Source: Candidatus Thalassolituus haligoni
GTDB lineage: Bacteria; Pseudomonadota; Gammaproteobacteria; Pseudomonadales; Oceanobacteraceae
Direction of reading: 5' to 3'
Assembly: GCF_041222825.1 (NCBI RefSeq)
Contig: NZ_CP139482.1
Coordinates: 899,001-963,000, forward strand
Length of the DNA stretch: 64,000 bases
The position numbers were made by a program, and so were the translations under genes. Position 1 is the stretch's first letter. Each line of letters opens with the position of its first letter. The notes below the pieces were generated by a model. It did no database searches. It had not been told where the DNA came from and saw only the letters and a program-made list of their open reading frames with translations. This document shows, in pieces, positions 54,796 to 64,000 of this stretch.

Positions 54796-54819
54796 GGCCC
54801 GACTCCAGGGAGTCGGGCC
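54796..54819. terminator. Bidirectional hairpin between flgT and spoVR
   Basis: GGCCCGACTC (54796-54805) pairs perfectly with GAGTCGGGCC (54810-54819) around CAGG. It lies between two convergent genes. A short U-rich stretch (TCTAT) follows on the plus strand only. Confidence 0.7.
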
Positions 54820-54850
54820 TCTATCCTCGCTCGGGTGCTGGCTGACAGCG

Positions 54851-56377
54851 TTAGTCTGCTACTTTCATGGAAGGGCAGCTGTGCTTGCTCATCAGTTTGC
54901 CATCCTTGTAGGTTTCCAGATGAATATCAAACCCCCACAGATAATTAAGATGCTTGAGCACCTCGTGCACATCGGTGGAGAGCGGCGTGCCATCCTGCAT
55001 GGTATGGCGCAACGTCATGGAACGATCCCCTTGCAGGTCGACGGACCAGACCTGGATATTCGGCTCCCTGACCGACAGGTCGTACTGGCGCGCCAGCATT
55101 TCCCGCACCTTGCGATAGCCGCTGTCGTTGTGAATGGCTTCGATCTCGTAATGGGAGCGCTCGTCATCGTCATAAAGACTGAAGAGATGGAATTCCCGCA
55201 TCAGGTGAGGTGACAAGAATTGCTGTACAAAACTCTCGTCCTTGAAGTTGTGCATGGCAAAGTGCAAGGTCTCCAGCCAGTCTTTACCGGCGATATCCGG
55301 AAACCATTCATAATCTTCAGCGGTCGGGTTTTCGCAAATCCGTTTGATGTCCCTGAACATGTTGAAGCCGAGTGCGTAGGGGTTGATGCCTGAGTAATAG
55401 GGCGAGTCAAAGCTCGGTTGGTGCACCACATTTGAATGCGATGACAGCACCTCCATCATAAAACCATCGGTGACCTTGCCTTCATCATACAGGTGGTTCA
55501 GCAGGGTATAATGCCAGAAGGTAGCCCAACCTTCGTTCATCACCTGGGTCTGGCGTTGTGGATAAAAATATTGCGAAATCTTGCGCACGATACGCACCAG
55601 CTCCCGCTGCCAGGGGGCCAGAATCGGGGCGTTTTTTTCGAGAAAATAGAGCAGGTTTTCCTGCGGTTCTTCCGGGAATTTACCTTGTTTGTTTTTGACT
55701 TCATCAGTGTTGTAGGTCGGTAGCGTACGCCAGAGATCGTTGATTTGCCGTTGCATCTGGTCTTCCCGTTCTTCCTGGCGCAACTTTTCTTCGGCGGCGG
55801 ATATTGGCCGTGGTCGGCGATAGCGATCAACACCATAGTTCTGCAGTGAATGGCAGGCATCCAGCACACGTTCAACTTCTTCGCTACCGTAACGTTCTTC
55901 GCACTTGCGGACGTAGTGCTTGGCAAACAGCAGGTAATCAATGATAGAGCTGGCGTCTGTCCAGGTCTGGAACAGGTAGTTACCCTTGAAAAAGGAGTTG
56001 TGGCCGTAACAGGCATGGGCAATCACCAGTGCCTGCATCGGCATGGTGTTTTCTTCCATCAGGTAAGCAATGCAGGGGTCTGAGTTAATGACAATCTCGT
56101 AAGCCAGACCCATTTGCCCGCGCTGGTAGCTTTTCTGGGTAGCCAGAAACTGCTTGCCGTAAGACCAATGGTTGTAGCCAATCGGCATGCCCACCGATGA
56201 GTAGGCATCCATCATTTGTTCAGCGCTGATGATTTCAATTTGGTTTGGATAGGTTTGGAGGCCATAACCCTTGGCGATACGGGCAATTTCCCGATCGTAG
56301 TCTTCCAGCAGTGCAAAGGTCCAGTCAGAATCCGTGGACAGGTACTCGCGCTTGTCTGACGTTTGATTGAGACTCAT
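54851..56377 (-). CDS. SpoVR-family protein (YcgB-like)
   Basis: The product is 508 aa (E. coli YcgB is 510). Conserved SpoVR parts include [40 protein letters not shown] and [20 protein letters not shown]. The [20 protein letters not shown] block contributes conserved His. Biochemistry is unknown; it is linked to stress and stationary phase through PrkA and YeaH. Its ATG overlaps the yeaH stop by four bases, so the three-gene prkA-yeaH-spoVR order is intact. Confidence 0.94.
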   Translation of the reverse strand: MSLNQTSDKREYLSTDSDWTFALLEDYDREIARIAKGYGLQTYPNQIEIISAEQMMDAYSSVGMPIGYNHWSYGKQFLATQKSYQRGQMGLAYEIVINSDPCIAYLMEENTMPMQALVIAHACYGHNSFFKGNYLFQTWTDASSIIDYLLFAKHYVRKCEERYGSEEVERVLDACHSLQNYGVDRYRRPRPISAAEEKLRQEEREDQMQRQINDLWRTLPTYNTDEVKNKQGKFPEEPQENLLYFLEKNAPILAPWQRELVRIVRKISQYFYPQRQTQVMNEGWATFWHYTLLNHLYDEGKVTDGFMMEVLSSHSNVVHQPSFDSPYYSGINPYALGFNMFRDIKRICENPTAEDYEWFPDIAGKDWLETLHFAMHNFKDESFVQQFLSPHLMREFHLFSLYDDDERSHYEIEAIHNDSGYRKVREMLARQYDLSVREPNIQVWSVDLQGDRSMTLRHTMQDGTPLSTDVHEVLKHLNYLWGFDIHLETYKDGKLMSKHSCPSMKVAD

Positions 56378-57660
56378 ACGGCCTCCTTGTAACGCTCTTT
56401 GGCAAACAGTTCCCGGAAGACCGGAAAGATATCACCGGGATTACGGATCTGGGCGGTGGCGAACTGGTGGGCATTGGCTTTGGCAACGCTTTGATAGGCG
56501 TACCAGAGTGCCTGATGCTCATGCGGGGTGATTTCTATATAGGCAAAGTGCTGGATGATGGGCAACAGCTGATCGGCGAGTATTCTGGCGCAAATAGGGG
56601 AGTCGTCATCCCAGTTGTCGCCGTCAGATGCCTGGGCACCGTAGATGTTCCAGCCACCACTGAGGTAGCGCTCCTGAACAATGTCATTCATCAGCTTCAG
56701 CGCACTTGATACGATGGTGCCGCCGGTTTCTCTGGAGTAGAAAAACTCTTCTTCGGTGACTTCCTTGGCGCTGGTGTGGTGACGAATAAACACAATCTCG
56801 ATGTGCTCATAGTTCTTTTCCAGAAAGAGGTAGAGCAACAGGTAAAAGCGTTTGGCCAGATCCTTGACGTCCTGGGTCATGGAACCGGAGACATCCATCA
56901 GACAAAACATCACCGCCTTGCTGGTAGGGGTTGGGACTTTGACCTGATTGCGGTAGCGCAGGTCAAGCTGGTCGATAAAAGGCAGCAGCTTGAGTTTTTT
57001 CTCCAGTGATTCGATTTCTTCCCGCATGGCGGTTATCTGGTCTGCATGGGTTTTGGTATTGCCAGCCGCCAGCATGGCTTCGATTTCGCTGGTCAGTTCC
57101 CGAATACGCCGACGTTTGCCTGCTCCCATCCCGATGCGGCGAGCATGGGCATTACGCAGGGAGCGGACAACCGAGAGGTTGTTGGGCGTGCCTTCCGAGA
57201 CAAAACCGGCCCTCCGGGTCTTGAACTCTTTCGACTGCGACAGGGTTTTCTTGACCATGTTGGGTAGTTCAAGGTCATCAAACAGGTATTTGAGAAACTC
57301 GTCCTTGGTAATAAAAAAGCTGAAGTCGTCTTCCCCTTCGCCCTGATTGCTGGCTTTGCCGGAACCGGAGCCGCCACCACCACCTTTGGGTTTTTCCAGC
57401 TGGTCGCCGGTATTGAATTCCTTGTTGCCCGGAAAGACCCGATGCTGTTTACCACCCTGGCCATGGCTGATAACGGGTTCATGGGTATTGCGGGTCGGGA
57501 TGCTGATTTGCTCTCCCCGCTCCATATCGGTGATGGAGCGGCGATTGACGGCGTCGGATACGGCTTCCTTGATGTGCTGGCGATAGCGGCGTAAAAAACG
57601 CTGCCGATTCACCATACTCTTGTTTTTGCCGTTAAGACGTCGATCAATGATATATGACAT
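56374..57660 (-). CDS. yeaH: YeaH-family (DUF444) VWA-like protein
   Basis: The product is 428 aa, DUF444/UPF0229. A Gly-rich linker ([17 protein letters not shown]) separates a basic N-terminus from the core. That core contains a VWA-type metal site, [20 protein letters not shown] (DxSxS). [20 protein letters not shown] and AALWYAY-like C-terminal segments match family members. It acts with the PrkA kinase in nutrient-stress responses. I used ATG 57660 with GGAG eight bases upstream rather than 57675. Confidence 0.94.
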   Translation of the reverse strand: MSYIIDRRLNGKNKSMVNRQRFLRRYRQHIKEAVSDAVNRRSITDMERGEQISIPTRNTHEPVISHGQGGKQHRVFPGNKEFNTGDQLEKPKGGGGGSGSGKASNQGEGEDDFSFFITKDEFLKYLFDDLELPNMVKKTLSQSKEFKTRRAGFVSEGTPNNLSVVRSLRNAHARRIGMGAGKRRRIRELTSEIEAMLAAGNTKTHADQITAMREEIESLEKKLKLLPFIDQLDLRYRNQVKVPTPTSKAVMFCLMDVSGSMTQDVKDLAKRFYLLLYLFLEKNYEHIEIVFIRHHTSAKEVTEEEFFYSRETGGTIVSSALKLMNDIVQERYLSGGWNIYGAQASDGDNWDDDSPICARILADQLLPIIQHFAYIEITPHEHQALWYAYQSVAKANAHQFATAQIRNPGDIFPVFRELFAKERYKEAV

Positions 57661-57805
57661 ATATAGTCTCCACACGTCAGAAGCTCCCCGGTGGAGCTTC
57701 TCTGGCCCATAAGCCGCCCGGCTTTGAGCAAGGCTGGCTATTCGGGCAGACCATCGGCCGGAAACCGTGCAGCGACTAACTAAACGCTACACGGGTTTAA
57801 ACCGG

Positions 57806-59728
57806 TTACTGGGACTTGCGTACGCGCAGGTACCACTCGGATAGCAAGCGCACCTGTTTCTCGGTATAGCCTCGTTCAGTCATGCGAGCAACAAAATCGT
57901 TATGTTTCTTCTGATCCTGGTTGGAAGACTTGGCAGAGAAGGAAATAACTGGCAGCAGGTCTTCGGTATTGGAGAACATTTTTTTCTCGATAACGGAGCG
58001 CATTTTCTCGTACGACTGCCAGGAAGGATTGTTGCCGTTGTGGTTGGCTCTGGCGCGTAAAACGAAGTTGACGATCTCGTTGCGGAAATCTTTCGGGTTG
58101 CTGATACCGGCGGACTTCTCGATTTTTTCCAGTTCTTCGTTGATCGCTACACGATCCAGTATTTCGCCGGTTTCCGGGTCGCGGTATTCCTGATCCTGAA
58201 TCCAGAAGTCGGCATAGGTAACGTAGCGGTCAAAAATATTCTGGCCGTATTCAGAATAGGATTCGAGATAAGCGGTCTGGATTTCCTTGCCGATAAATTC
58301 AACGTAATCCTGGGCCAGATATTCTTTCAGGTAATTGAGATAGCGGTTGTGGGTTTCTTCTGGATATTGCTCCTGCTCGATCGCCTGTTCGAGAATGTAC
58401 ATCAGATGTACCGGATTGGCGGCGACTTCGGTGGCGTCAAAGTTGAAGACCTTGGAGAGGATCTTGAAGGCGAAACGGGTGGATATCCCGTTCATGCCTT
58501 CATCAACACCGGCTGCGTCGCGATATTCCTGCAGTGACTTGGCCTTGGGATCGGTATCCTTGAGATTTTCACCGTTATAGATACGCATCTTGGAGTAGAC
58601 ACTGGAGTTTTCTGGTTCTTTCAGACGGGACAGAACGGTGAACTTGGCCAGCATCTTCAGGGTATCTGGTGCGCAAGGAGCATGAGCCAGCGAGCTGTGT
58701 TCCAGCAGCTTTTCGTAGATTTTCACTTCTTCGTTAACGCGCAGGCAGTAAGGCACCTTGACGATGTAAACACGGTCGAGGAAGGCTTCGTTGTTCTTGT
58801 TGTTCTTGAAGGTTTGCCATTCCGATTCGTTGGAGTGAGCCAGAATAACGCCTTCAAACGGAATCGCACCCATGCCTTCAGTGCCATTGTAGTTACCTTC
58901 CTGAGTGGCGGTTAGCAAGGGGTGCAGCACCTTGATCGGTGCCTTGAACATCTCGACAAATTCCATCAGGCCCTGGTTGGAGCGGCACAAGGCACCGGAA
59001 TAGGCGTAGGCATCCGGGTCATCCTGGGAATAGTCTTCCAGTTTGCGAATATCCACCTTGCCCACCAGTGAGGAAATATCCTGGTTGTTTTCGTCGCCCG
59101 GCTCGGTTTTGGCCACCCCGATCTGGTCGAGAGTCGAAGGGTAAAGCTTGACCACTTCGAATTTGCTGATATCGCCGCCCATTTCATGCAGGCGCTTGAC
59201 CGCCCAGGGCGACATCACCCGACCGAGGTAACGGCGCGGAATGCCAAAATCTTCTTCCAGAATGTCGGCATCTTCGGCCGGGTCAAACAGCCCCAGCGGC
59301 GATTCGAAGACCGGTGAACCCTTGATGGCATAAAACGGCACATTCTGGATCAACAGTTTCAGGCGTTCAGCCAGCGACGATTTACCGCCGCCAACTGGCC
59401 CCAGCAGATACAGCACCTGCTTGCGTTCTTCCAGCCCCTGAGCAGCATGACGGAAGTAGGAAACGATACTTTCTACCGCTTCTTCCATGCCGTAAAACTC
59501 ATTAAATGCCGGATAACGCTTGATGACCTTGTTGGAGAATATGCGACTGAGGCGCAGGTCTTTGGACGTGTCTACCAGTTGCGGCTCACCGATGGCCAAT
59601 AACAAACGTTCGGCGGCTGTGGCATACACACTCGGGTCTTTTTTGCAGAGCTCGAGGTAGTCTTGCAGGCTCATGACTTCTTGCTGAGTGGCCTGATAAC
59701 GATCTTGATAGCGGCTGAATACACTCAT
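57806..59728 (-). CDS. prkA: PrkA serine protein kinase (YeaG-like)
   Basis: The product is 640 aa (E. coli YeaG is 644). The N-terminal AAA+ domain has Walker A GPVGGGKSS at 110-118. The C-terminal PrkA domain contains ISTRFAFKILSKVFNFDATE and the closing GYTEKQVRLLSEWYLRVRKS. The family is reported as a kinase or AAA+ protease, active in starvation and stress. I used ATG 59728, six bases after GAGGTG; the 12-codon extension to 59764 is unsupported. It is the first gene of the three-gene unit, with a 145-bp spacer to yeaH. Confidence 0.95.
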   Translation of the reverse strand: MSVFSRYQDRYQATQQEVMSLQDYLELCKKDPSVYATAAERLLLAIGEPQLVDTSKDLRLSRIFSNKVIKRYPAFNEFYGMEEAVESIVSYFRHAAQGLEERKQVLYLLGPVGGGKSSLAERLKLLIQNVPFYAIKGSPVFESPLGLFDPAEDADILEEDFGIPRRYLGRVMSPWAVKRLHEMGGDISKFEVVKLYPSTLDQIGVAKTEPGDENNQDISSLVGKVDIRKLEDYSQDDPDAYAYSGALCRSNQGLMEFVEMFKAPIKVLHPLLTATQEGNYNGTEGMGAIPFEGVILAHSNESEWQTFKNNKNNEAFLDRVYIVKVPYCLRVNEEVKIYEKLLEHSSLAHAPCAPDTLKMLAKFTVLSRLKEPENSSVYSKMRIYNGENLKDTDPKAKSLQEYRDAAGVDEGMNGISTRFAFKILSKVFNFDATEVAANPVHLMYILEQAIEQEQYPEETHNRYLNYLKEYLAQDYVEFIGKEIQTAYLESYSEYGQNIFDRYVTYADFWIQDQEYRDPETGEILDRVAINEELEKIEKSAGISNPKDFRNEIVNFVLRARANHNGNNPSWQSYEKMRSVIEKKMFSNTEDLLPVISFSAKSSNQDQKKHNDFVARMTERGYTEKQVRLLSEWYLRVRKSQ

Positions 59729-60269
59729 TGGGCACCTCTTCGGCTGGTAGATATCGTTGTTCAATTGACGTCCAGAACTGCGGCGTTCCTCTTTTTGATT
59801 CGGTTGTTCAGATACAAAAGCATACTTTCCAATGCCTTTAAAGCTCGCTGTCTAATGCTTTGGTTTGGCAGCACCGGATTGGTTCAGTCTAGTCGTTGTT
59901 TGACGCTGATGACTTTTTGACTCTTCAATGTGTTATGCATTGAGTGTGCCGTAACAGCGTATGCCAACGTCAAAATGGAAGGTCGACAATGGCGGGAGCT
60001 AACAGGGGTTAGACCTGTGGCAAGGAATTGGCTACTGCACGGGAGCAAACGGGCGTGACGAAAAGGTGCTTGTCATTGTCCTGACGACGGTATGGTTAAC
60101 AAAGGTTCATGCGGCGAAGACGCAGGCGTGGCCAGGATCATGCGGAGGAGGTATCAGAGGCGCGGATAGTGGCCTGATGGTGGCGGTGAGATTGGCCTGC
60201 AAGTCTGATCGCCGCAGGCCCTGCGGGAGAGAGCTTGCCGGATGTTAGCAAGCCCTGATATCGCGGTGG
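59729..60269. other. Intergenic region upstream of prkA
   Basis: The 541 bp between glpE (3' end) and prkA (5' end) hold no convincing gene. Open frames are short and without signatures. A CCGCAGGCCCTGCGG dyad lies near 60212-60226 and may mark the glpE transcript end; it lacks a U-tract. The prkA promoter should be within 59730-59950, but I cannot define it. Confidence 0.5.
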
Positions 60270-60593
60270 TTAACCGTGTTGACACAATTCTGGGCAGGTC
60301 ACTTTCCACATCTCGTAACCCCCTTTCAGGCTGTACACCGACTCGTAACCCTGCTCGGCAAAGAACTGGGCCGCACCCTGGCTGGAATTGCCATGATAGC
60401 AACAGACGATCAGGGGTTTTTGCTTGCTGGTCGCTGCGATAAAGTCATTCAGGTTCTGGTTGTCGACACGTTGTGCCGCATTCATATGGCCAGACTGGTA
60501 GCTCATGGCATCACGGATATCGGCGATCTGAACATCACCGTTGGCGATCATGGCTTTGGCATCGGCTGCATTTATCTGGGTAAAACCGCTCAT
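60270..60593 (-). CDS. glpE: Thiosulfate sulfurtransferase GlpE
   Basis: The product is 107 aa, a minimal rhodanese like E. coli GlpE (108). The active loop is IVCCYHGNSSQGAAQFF, with the Cys directly before YHGNSS catalytic. VQIADIRDAMSYQSGHMNAA is the conserved CH2A-like region. It transfers sulfur from thiosulfate to cyanide or thioredoxin in vitro. AAGGAG precedes the ATG. Encoded downstream of apaH with a 21-bp gap, probably in the same transcript. Confidence 0.93.
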   Translation of the reverse strand: MSGFTQINAADAKAMIANGDVQIADIRDAMSYQSGHMNAAQRVDNQNLNDFIAATSKQKPLIVCCYHGNSSQGAAQFFAEQGYESVYSLKGGYEMWKVTCPELCQHG

Positions 60594-60614
60594 CTGTTAC
60601 TCCTTTAATAGGCG

Positions 60615-61418
60615 TCAGGCCGAAGCTGGTACGGCATAGCGCTGTCTGTTGTTCAGGCTCATGGCTGTTAGCTGTCCGCCCCAGACACAGCCAGTGTCGA
60701 GGGCTTCGATATGATTGTGGTGAATATTGCCGTTCAGTGCTGCCCAGTGACCAAAAATCAGGCGTGTTTGAGTGTTGCTTGCCTCAAACCAGGGCATAAA
60801 TCCTTTCGGTGCACTGTCGAGACCTTCCTTGGCGCTAAAATCAAGGCGGCAATGAGTATCGATAAAGCGCATGCGTGTCAAATAGTTGACAATCGTGCGC
60901 CAGCGCTCAGGCCCTGTTAATTGTTCATCCCAGATGTCCGGTGCATTGCCGTATAGCTCGCGCAGCAGGTCTTGACTCTGGTCTCCCTGCAAGATCTGCT
61001 CGACTTCTGCTGCCAGTGCTCTGGCCTGTGTTGCCGACCAGATGGGTGGAATACCGGCATGGCTCATACACCATTGCTGGTCATCACTCAGGTGCACTAA
61101 TGGGCAATAGCGTAACCAGTGCATCAGTTCATCGCAATCCGGTGCGTTCAGGACGCTGTCGAGGGTGTCGCTTTTGCTCTTGCGACTACTGCCGTAGTAA
61201 CGCGCCAGCAGGTGCAGGTCGTGGTTACCTAATACGGCGACAACGCTGTCTCCCAGCGAGCTGGCCCAGCGTAATACCTCCAGACTTTGCGGGCCCCGGT
61301 TAACCAAGTCTCCCGCGAGCCAGAGCTGATCATGCTGTGGATCAAAATGTATCAGTTCCAACAGCCGTTGTAGCGGTTCATAACAGCCCTGAATATCACC
61401 AATGGCGTAAGTGGTCAC
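60615..61418 (-). CDS. apaH: Symmetrical bis(5'-nucleosyl)-tetraphosphatase ApaH
   Basis: The product is 267 aa. Metallophosphatase motifs: YAIGDIQGCYEPLQRLLE, WLAGDLVNRGPQSLEVLRW, VLGNHDLHLLA and MSHAGIPPIW. It hydrolyses Ap4A to ADP and removes Np4 RNA caps. The start codon is GTG at 61418 with GGGAGCC upstream. A 153-bp gap separates it from apaG. The surA-pdxA-rsmA-apaG-apaH order is the classical enterobacterial one. Confidence 0.96.
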   Translation of the reverse strand: MTTYAIGDIQGCYEPLQRLLELIHFDPQHDQLWLAGDLVNRGPQSLEVLRWASSLGDSVVAVLGNHDLHLLARYYGSSRKSKSDTLDSVLNAPDCDELMHWLRYCPLVHLSDDQQWCMSHAGIPPIWSATQARALAAEVEQILQGDQSQDLLRELYGNAPDIWDEQLTGPERWRTIVNYLTRMRFIDTHCRLDFSAKEGLDSAPKGFMPWFEASNTQTRLIFGHWAALNGNIHHNHIEALDTGCVWGGQLTAMSLNNRQRYAVPASA

Positions 61419-61571
61419 GGTCTGGCTCCCTGTCAGACGGATTGAAAATCTGTCCGCGTTACGATGACTGCGTTAAAAATGACCTTTAAATACGCATTTC
61501 TGACTGCTAAACCGCTTTTTTAATCATTTTTGTCTTGCGCTGACGGCATCGAAAGCGTTGCTCAGCGCCCC

Positions 61572-61949
61572 CTAATTCAAGGCGTAGGTGGTTGCCAGGG
61601 TGAATACCGGGATGGTGGCGTGAAACAGGGTGCCATCATCCGCTTCCATCACATAGTAACCACGCATACTGCCAACCGGGGTGCTCAGTACGGCCCCAGA
61701 GGTATAATCGAACTGCTGTTGCGGGGCAATATTGGGCTGTTCTCCGACTACGCCTTCACCTTTGACTTCCTGTATATCGCCATTGCCATTGGTAATAAAC
61801 CAGTGGCGGGTTTTTAACGTGGCACCCTGATCCCCCTGGTTGCTGATGCAAACCTGGTAGGAAAATACAAAACGTTCATCTTCCGGGTCAGATTGTTCTT
61901 CCAGATACTCTGGCAGCACGGTCACCCGGATGCATTCACTCAGTCCCAT
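61572..61949 (-). CDS. apaG: ApaG protein (Co2+/Mg2+ efflux-associated)
   Basis: The product is 125 aa, the same length as E. coli Apa[48 protein letters not shown] and [20 protein letters not shown] form the immunoglobulin-like fold of the family. Function remains unclear. ATG 61949 lies inside the rsmA end (14-base overlap), with GGAG seven bases upstream; the longer frame to 62003 is rejected. Confidence 0.95.
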   Translation of the reverse strand: MGLSECIRVTVLPEYLEEQSDPEDERFVFSYQVCISNQGDQGATLKTRHWFITNGNGDIQEVKGEGVVGEQPNIAPQQQFDYTSGAVLSTPVGSMRGYYVMEADDGTLFHATIPVFTLATTYALN

Positions 61950-62778
61950 TTTCTTTCTCCGCTTGCTCAGACAGCTGTAATACGGCATCGGCAATACGGA
62001 CATAGTCTTCCAGTGTCAGTACTTCCGGGCGCAGCTGTGTATCAATGCCCAATGCTTCCAGTTGTTCGGCGCTGATGAGCTTTTTTAAAGTGTTTCGTAT
62101 GGTTTTACGACGCATACTGAAGGCTTCACGTACGACGGTTTGTAGCATTTTTGTATCTTTAGCGACGATCGGCAGTGTTTCGTAAGGCGTCATTCTGACA
62201 ATGGCAGACTCTACTTTGGGCGGCGGATTAAACGATCCTGGCCCGACAATAAACAGCAGCTCTACCTTGCAATAATACTGTGTCATGATGCTCAAGCGGC
62301 CATAGTCGGAGTTACCCGGTACCGCTGCCAGGCGTTCGACCACTTCTTTTTGCAACATGAAATGCATGTCTTGCACCAGTGCATGGTGGCTCAGCAAATG
62401 AAAAATCAGTGGTGTGGAAATATTGTAGGGCAAATTGCCAATAATACGCAGACGTTTGCCGGGTTCAGCCAGCTGACTGAAATCGAACTTGAGGGCATCC
62501 CCTTCGTGAATTTGCAGGCCGGGATAATTAAAGAACTTGGTGCGCAAGATGGGAATCAGATCACGATCCAGCTCAACCACGTTTAACTTGCCAGTGGCTT
62601 CCAGCAGCGGCTCGGTAATGGCGCCCATGCCTGGGCCAATTTCTACCAGACAATCATCATCCTTGGGGTAAATGGCGTTGATGATGTTGCTGATCACATA
62701 GGGGTCATGGAGAAAGTTCTGCCCAAAGCGCTTGCGGGCCTTGTGGCCGTGCAGATTGGGTTTGGGGTGGCGACTCAT
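61936..62778 (-). CDS. rsmA: 16S rRNA dimethyladenosine transferase RsmA (KsgA)
   Basis: The product is 280 aa. [20 protein letters not shown] at the N-terminus, the SAM-binding [16 protein letters not shown], the motif IV NLPYNIS and [20 protein letters not shown] are all family hallmarks. It methylates two adenines in helix 45 of 16S rRNA as a late ribosome-assembly checkpoint. Its ATG overlaps the pdxA stop by four bases. Confidence 0.97.
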   Translation of the reverse strand: MSRHPKPNLHGHKARKRFGQNFLHDPYVISNIINAIYPKDDDCLVEIGPGMGAITEPLLEATGKLNVVELDRDLIPILRTKFFNYPGLQIHEGDALKFDFSQLAEPGKRLRIIGNLPYNISTPLIFHLLSHHALVQDMHFMLQKEVVERLAAVPGNSDYGRLSIMTQYYCKVELLFIVGPGSFNPPPKVESAIVRMTPYETLPIVAKDTKMLQTVVREAFSMRRKTIRNTLKKLISAEQLEALGIDTQLRPEVLTLEDYVRIADAVLQLSEQAEKENGTE

Positions 62779-63779
62779 GCGGTTTTGACTCCGGCGGTGT
62801 GGCGGCTGTCGGCCATGTGTGCTGCGACGGCAATGGCCGTGTGCAGGCTACCACTGTCGGCCTTGCCGGTGGCGGCAAGGTCGAGGGCGGTACCATGGTC
62901 GACAGAAGTACGAATAAAGGGCAGCCCCAGTGTGATGTTGGCGGCGCGCCCGAAACCATGAAATTTCAGCACTGGCAGGCCTTGATCGTGATACATGGCG
63001 AGGGTGGCGTCAGCGCCAGCGAGATGTTTGGGTGTATACAGGGTATCGGCGGGCAGTGGCCCGATCAGATGGATGCCTTCCTGGCGCAGCTGTGCCAGCG
63101 TGGGTTCGATAATGTCCTGTTCCTCGTGGCCCAGATGGCCATTTTCTCCGGCGTGAGGATTGAGGCCAGCCACCAGAATACGTGGCTGCGGGCAGCCAAA
63201 AAACATTTTCAGGTCATGATCCAGAATACGGATAACCCGGCTCAGGCGCTCGGGGGTGATAGCATCGGCGACGTCCCGTAGCGGCAAGTGGGTGGTGACC
63301 AGAGCCACCCGCAGATCGGTGGTGGCCAACATCATCACAACTTCTTCCACACCGGCAAAATCACGGAAGTATTCGGTATGGCCACTGAATGGCATACCGG
63401 CATCATTGATCACACCTTTGTGCACCGGGGCGGTGACAATCGCATCCCAGTGACCCTCGTTGCATCCCTGAGCTGCGATGGTCAGGGTATCCAGTACATA
63501 ACGGGCATTGGCCGGGTTGAGTTCACCGGCAACGGCGGGTTGTTGCAAGGCGACCGGCTGAACATACAGCGTACCCGTTGGGGTCGGAACTGTGGCGCTG
63601 GCCGGGTTAAAATCCACCAGGGTCAGCGGCAAGCGGAGTTGTCTGGCCCGTTCAGCCAGCAGCTGTGGGTCTGCGATCACCACCAGTTGGTGTTCACTTC
63701 CCTGCTGAGCCAGCTGAATACAAAGGTCGGGGCCAATACCGCCGGGTTCTCCGGCTGTTATTGCCAGACGCAGGGTCAT
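62775..63779 (-). CDS. pdxA: 4-hydroxythreonine-4-phosphate dehydrogenase
   Basis: The product is 334 aa. [20 protein letters not shown] opens the protein. Metal-binding His lie in [21 protein letters not shown] and [16 protein letters not shown]. It oxidises 4-phosphohydroxythreonine in pyridoxal phosphate synthesis. Coupled to surA upstream (ATGA overlap) and rsmA downstream. Confidence 0.97.
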   Translation of the reverse strand: MTLRLAITAGEPGGIGPDLCIQLAQQGSEHQLVVIADPQLLAERARQLRLPLTLVDFNPASATVPTPTGTLYVQPVALQQPAVAGELNPANARYVLDTLTIAAQGCNEGHWDAIVTAPVHKGVINDAGMPFSGHTEYFRDFAGVEEVVMMLATTDLRVALVTTHLPLRDVADAITPERLSRVIRILDHDLKMFFGCPQPRILVAGLNPHAGENGHLGHEEQDIIEPTLAQLRQEGIHLIGPLPADTLYTPKHLAGADATLAMYHDQGLPVLKFHGFGRAANITLGLPFIRTSVDHGTALDLAATGKADSGSLHTAIAVAAHMADSRHTAGVKTA

Positions 63780-64000
63780 GCAGGCTCCTTGATGTCAACA
63801 TAGGCTTCGGTGCGGATTTTGCGCAGCCACAACGGCAGCTCTTCTTCAAAGCGACGCGAGTACAGCAATTGACGGATCTGGTTGCGTTGCATTTCCTTAC
63901 CGATATCACTTTGGCGTTGGGCTTGCACCTGCAATATGTGCCAACCGAACTGGGTTTCAAATGGTGCACTGATATTGCCGATTTGTGCCTGCTGCATGGT
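63776..64000 (-). CDS. surA: Chaperone SurA, C-terminal part (cut by window edge)
   Basis: Only the last 74 residues and stop are in the window. [20 protein letters not shown] is the end of the second parvulin PPIase domain. [20 protein letters not shown] followed by [14 protein letters not shown] is the C-terminal helix that packs with the N-terminal chaperone domain. SurA is the periplasmic chaperone for outer-membrane proteins. Its position before pdxA is the standard order. Confidence 0.93.
   Translation of the reverse strand, partial: TMQQAQIGNISAPFETQFGWHILQVQAQRQSDIGKEMQRNQIRQLLYSRRFEEELPLWLRKIRTEAYVDIKEPA

Noticed and set aside
60066..60248. Small plus-strand open frame between prkA and glpE
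   Set aside because: There is no ribosome site, no family signature and a random-looking composition.
61438..61453. tRNA-like anticodon stem-loop (CGGATTGAAAATCTG)
   Set aside because: It resembles a Phe-tRNA anticodon arm, but no acceptor, D or T arm sequences surround it.

Overview
The window looks like a chromosomal segment of a marine-type gammaproteobacterium (Oceanospirillales/Pseudomonadales grade). This is inferred from gene order and protein families: surA-pdxA-rsmA-apaG-apaH, nrdR-ribD-ribE-ribB-ribH-nusB-thiL, a proteobacterial cydABX operon, prkA-yeaH-spoVR, EttA, a VC_2705-type acetate symporter with its DUF4212 partner, and FlgP/FlgT flagellar ring proteins. I do not name a species. 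No tRNA, rRNA, IS transposase, prophage or CRISPR array is visible.

Layout. Positions 1-10.9 kb form a catabolic and accessory zone: the start of an HpaB-type monooxygenase, scars of a type I restriction locus, a small inverted-repeat element, a hotdog thioesterase, a LuxR-type regulator, a two-component p-hydroxyphenylacetate-hydroxylase-like pair (reductase plus oxygenase), and a TRAP transporter (dctPQM plus a TatT-like lipoprotein) beside a sigma-54 activator. 11.1-15.2 kb is the cytochrome bd operon, preceded by a metallo-beta-lactamase-like protein that has lost its metal ligands. 15.2-22.7 kb holds a second copy of the inverted-repeat element, a DUF898-M48 pair, a rhodanese, a DUF3365 cytochrome, an OsmC protein, a block of five ~180-bp tandem repeats, a DksA-like protein, an HD-GYP protein and a CBS protein. 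23-28.6 kb has a secreted endonuclease I and, divergently, an MbnP-MbnH 'metallo-mystery pair' followed by a predicted outer-membrane barrel.

28.6-37.7 kb is housekeeping on the minus strand: ybaK, DUF1653, SIMPL, thiL-nusB-ribH-ribB-ribE-ribD-nrdR and glyA. 37.7-45.8 kb holds a large PAS-GGDEF-EAL protein, EttA, and an overlapping pair of replication proteins: one with three DnaT-like repeats and one like lambda P. 45.9-54.7 kb carries the acetate-type symporter pair, a dGTPase, a frameshifted lipoprotein 5'-nucleotidase, a DMT exporter and flgP-flgT. 54.8-59.7 kb is prkA-yeaH-spoVR and 60.3-64 kb is glpE, apaH, apaG, rsmA, pdxA and the 3' end of surA.

The candidates most worth follow-up are the DnaT-repeat/lambda-P-like pair outside any prophage, the MbnP/MbnH/barrel cassette, the ligand-less MBL homologue at the head of the cyd operon, the 180-bp dyad-bearing tandem repeats, and the short inverted-repeat elements. 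All functional statements rest on motif recognition by eye; no database search was run.
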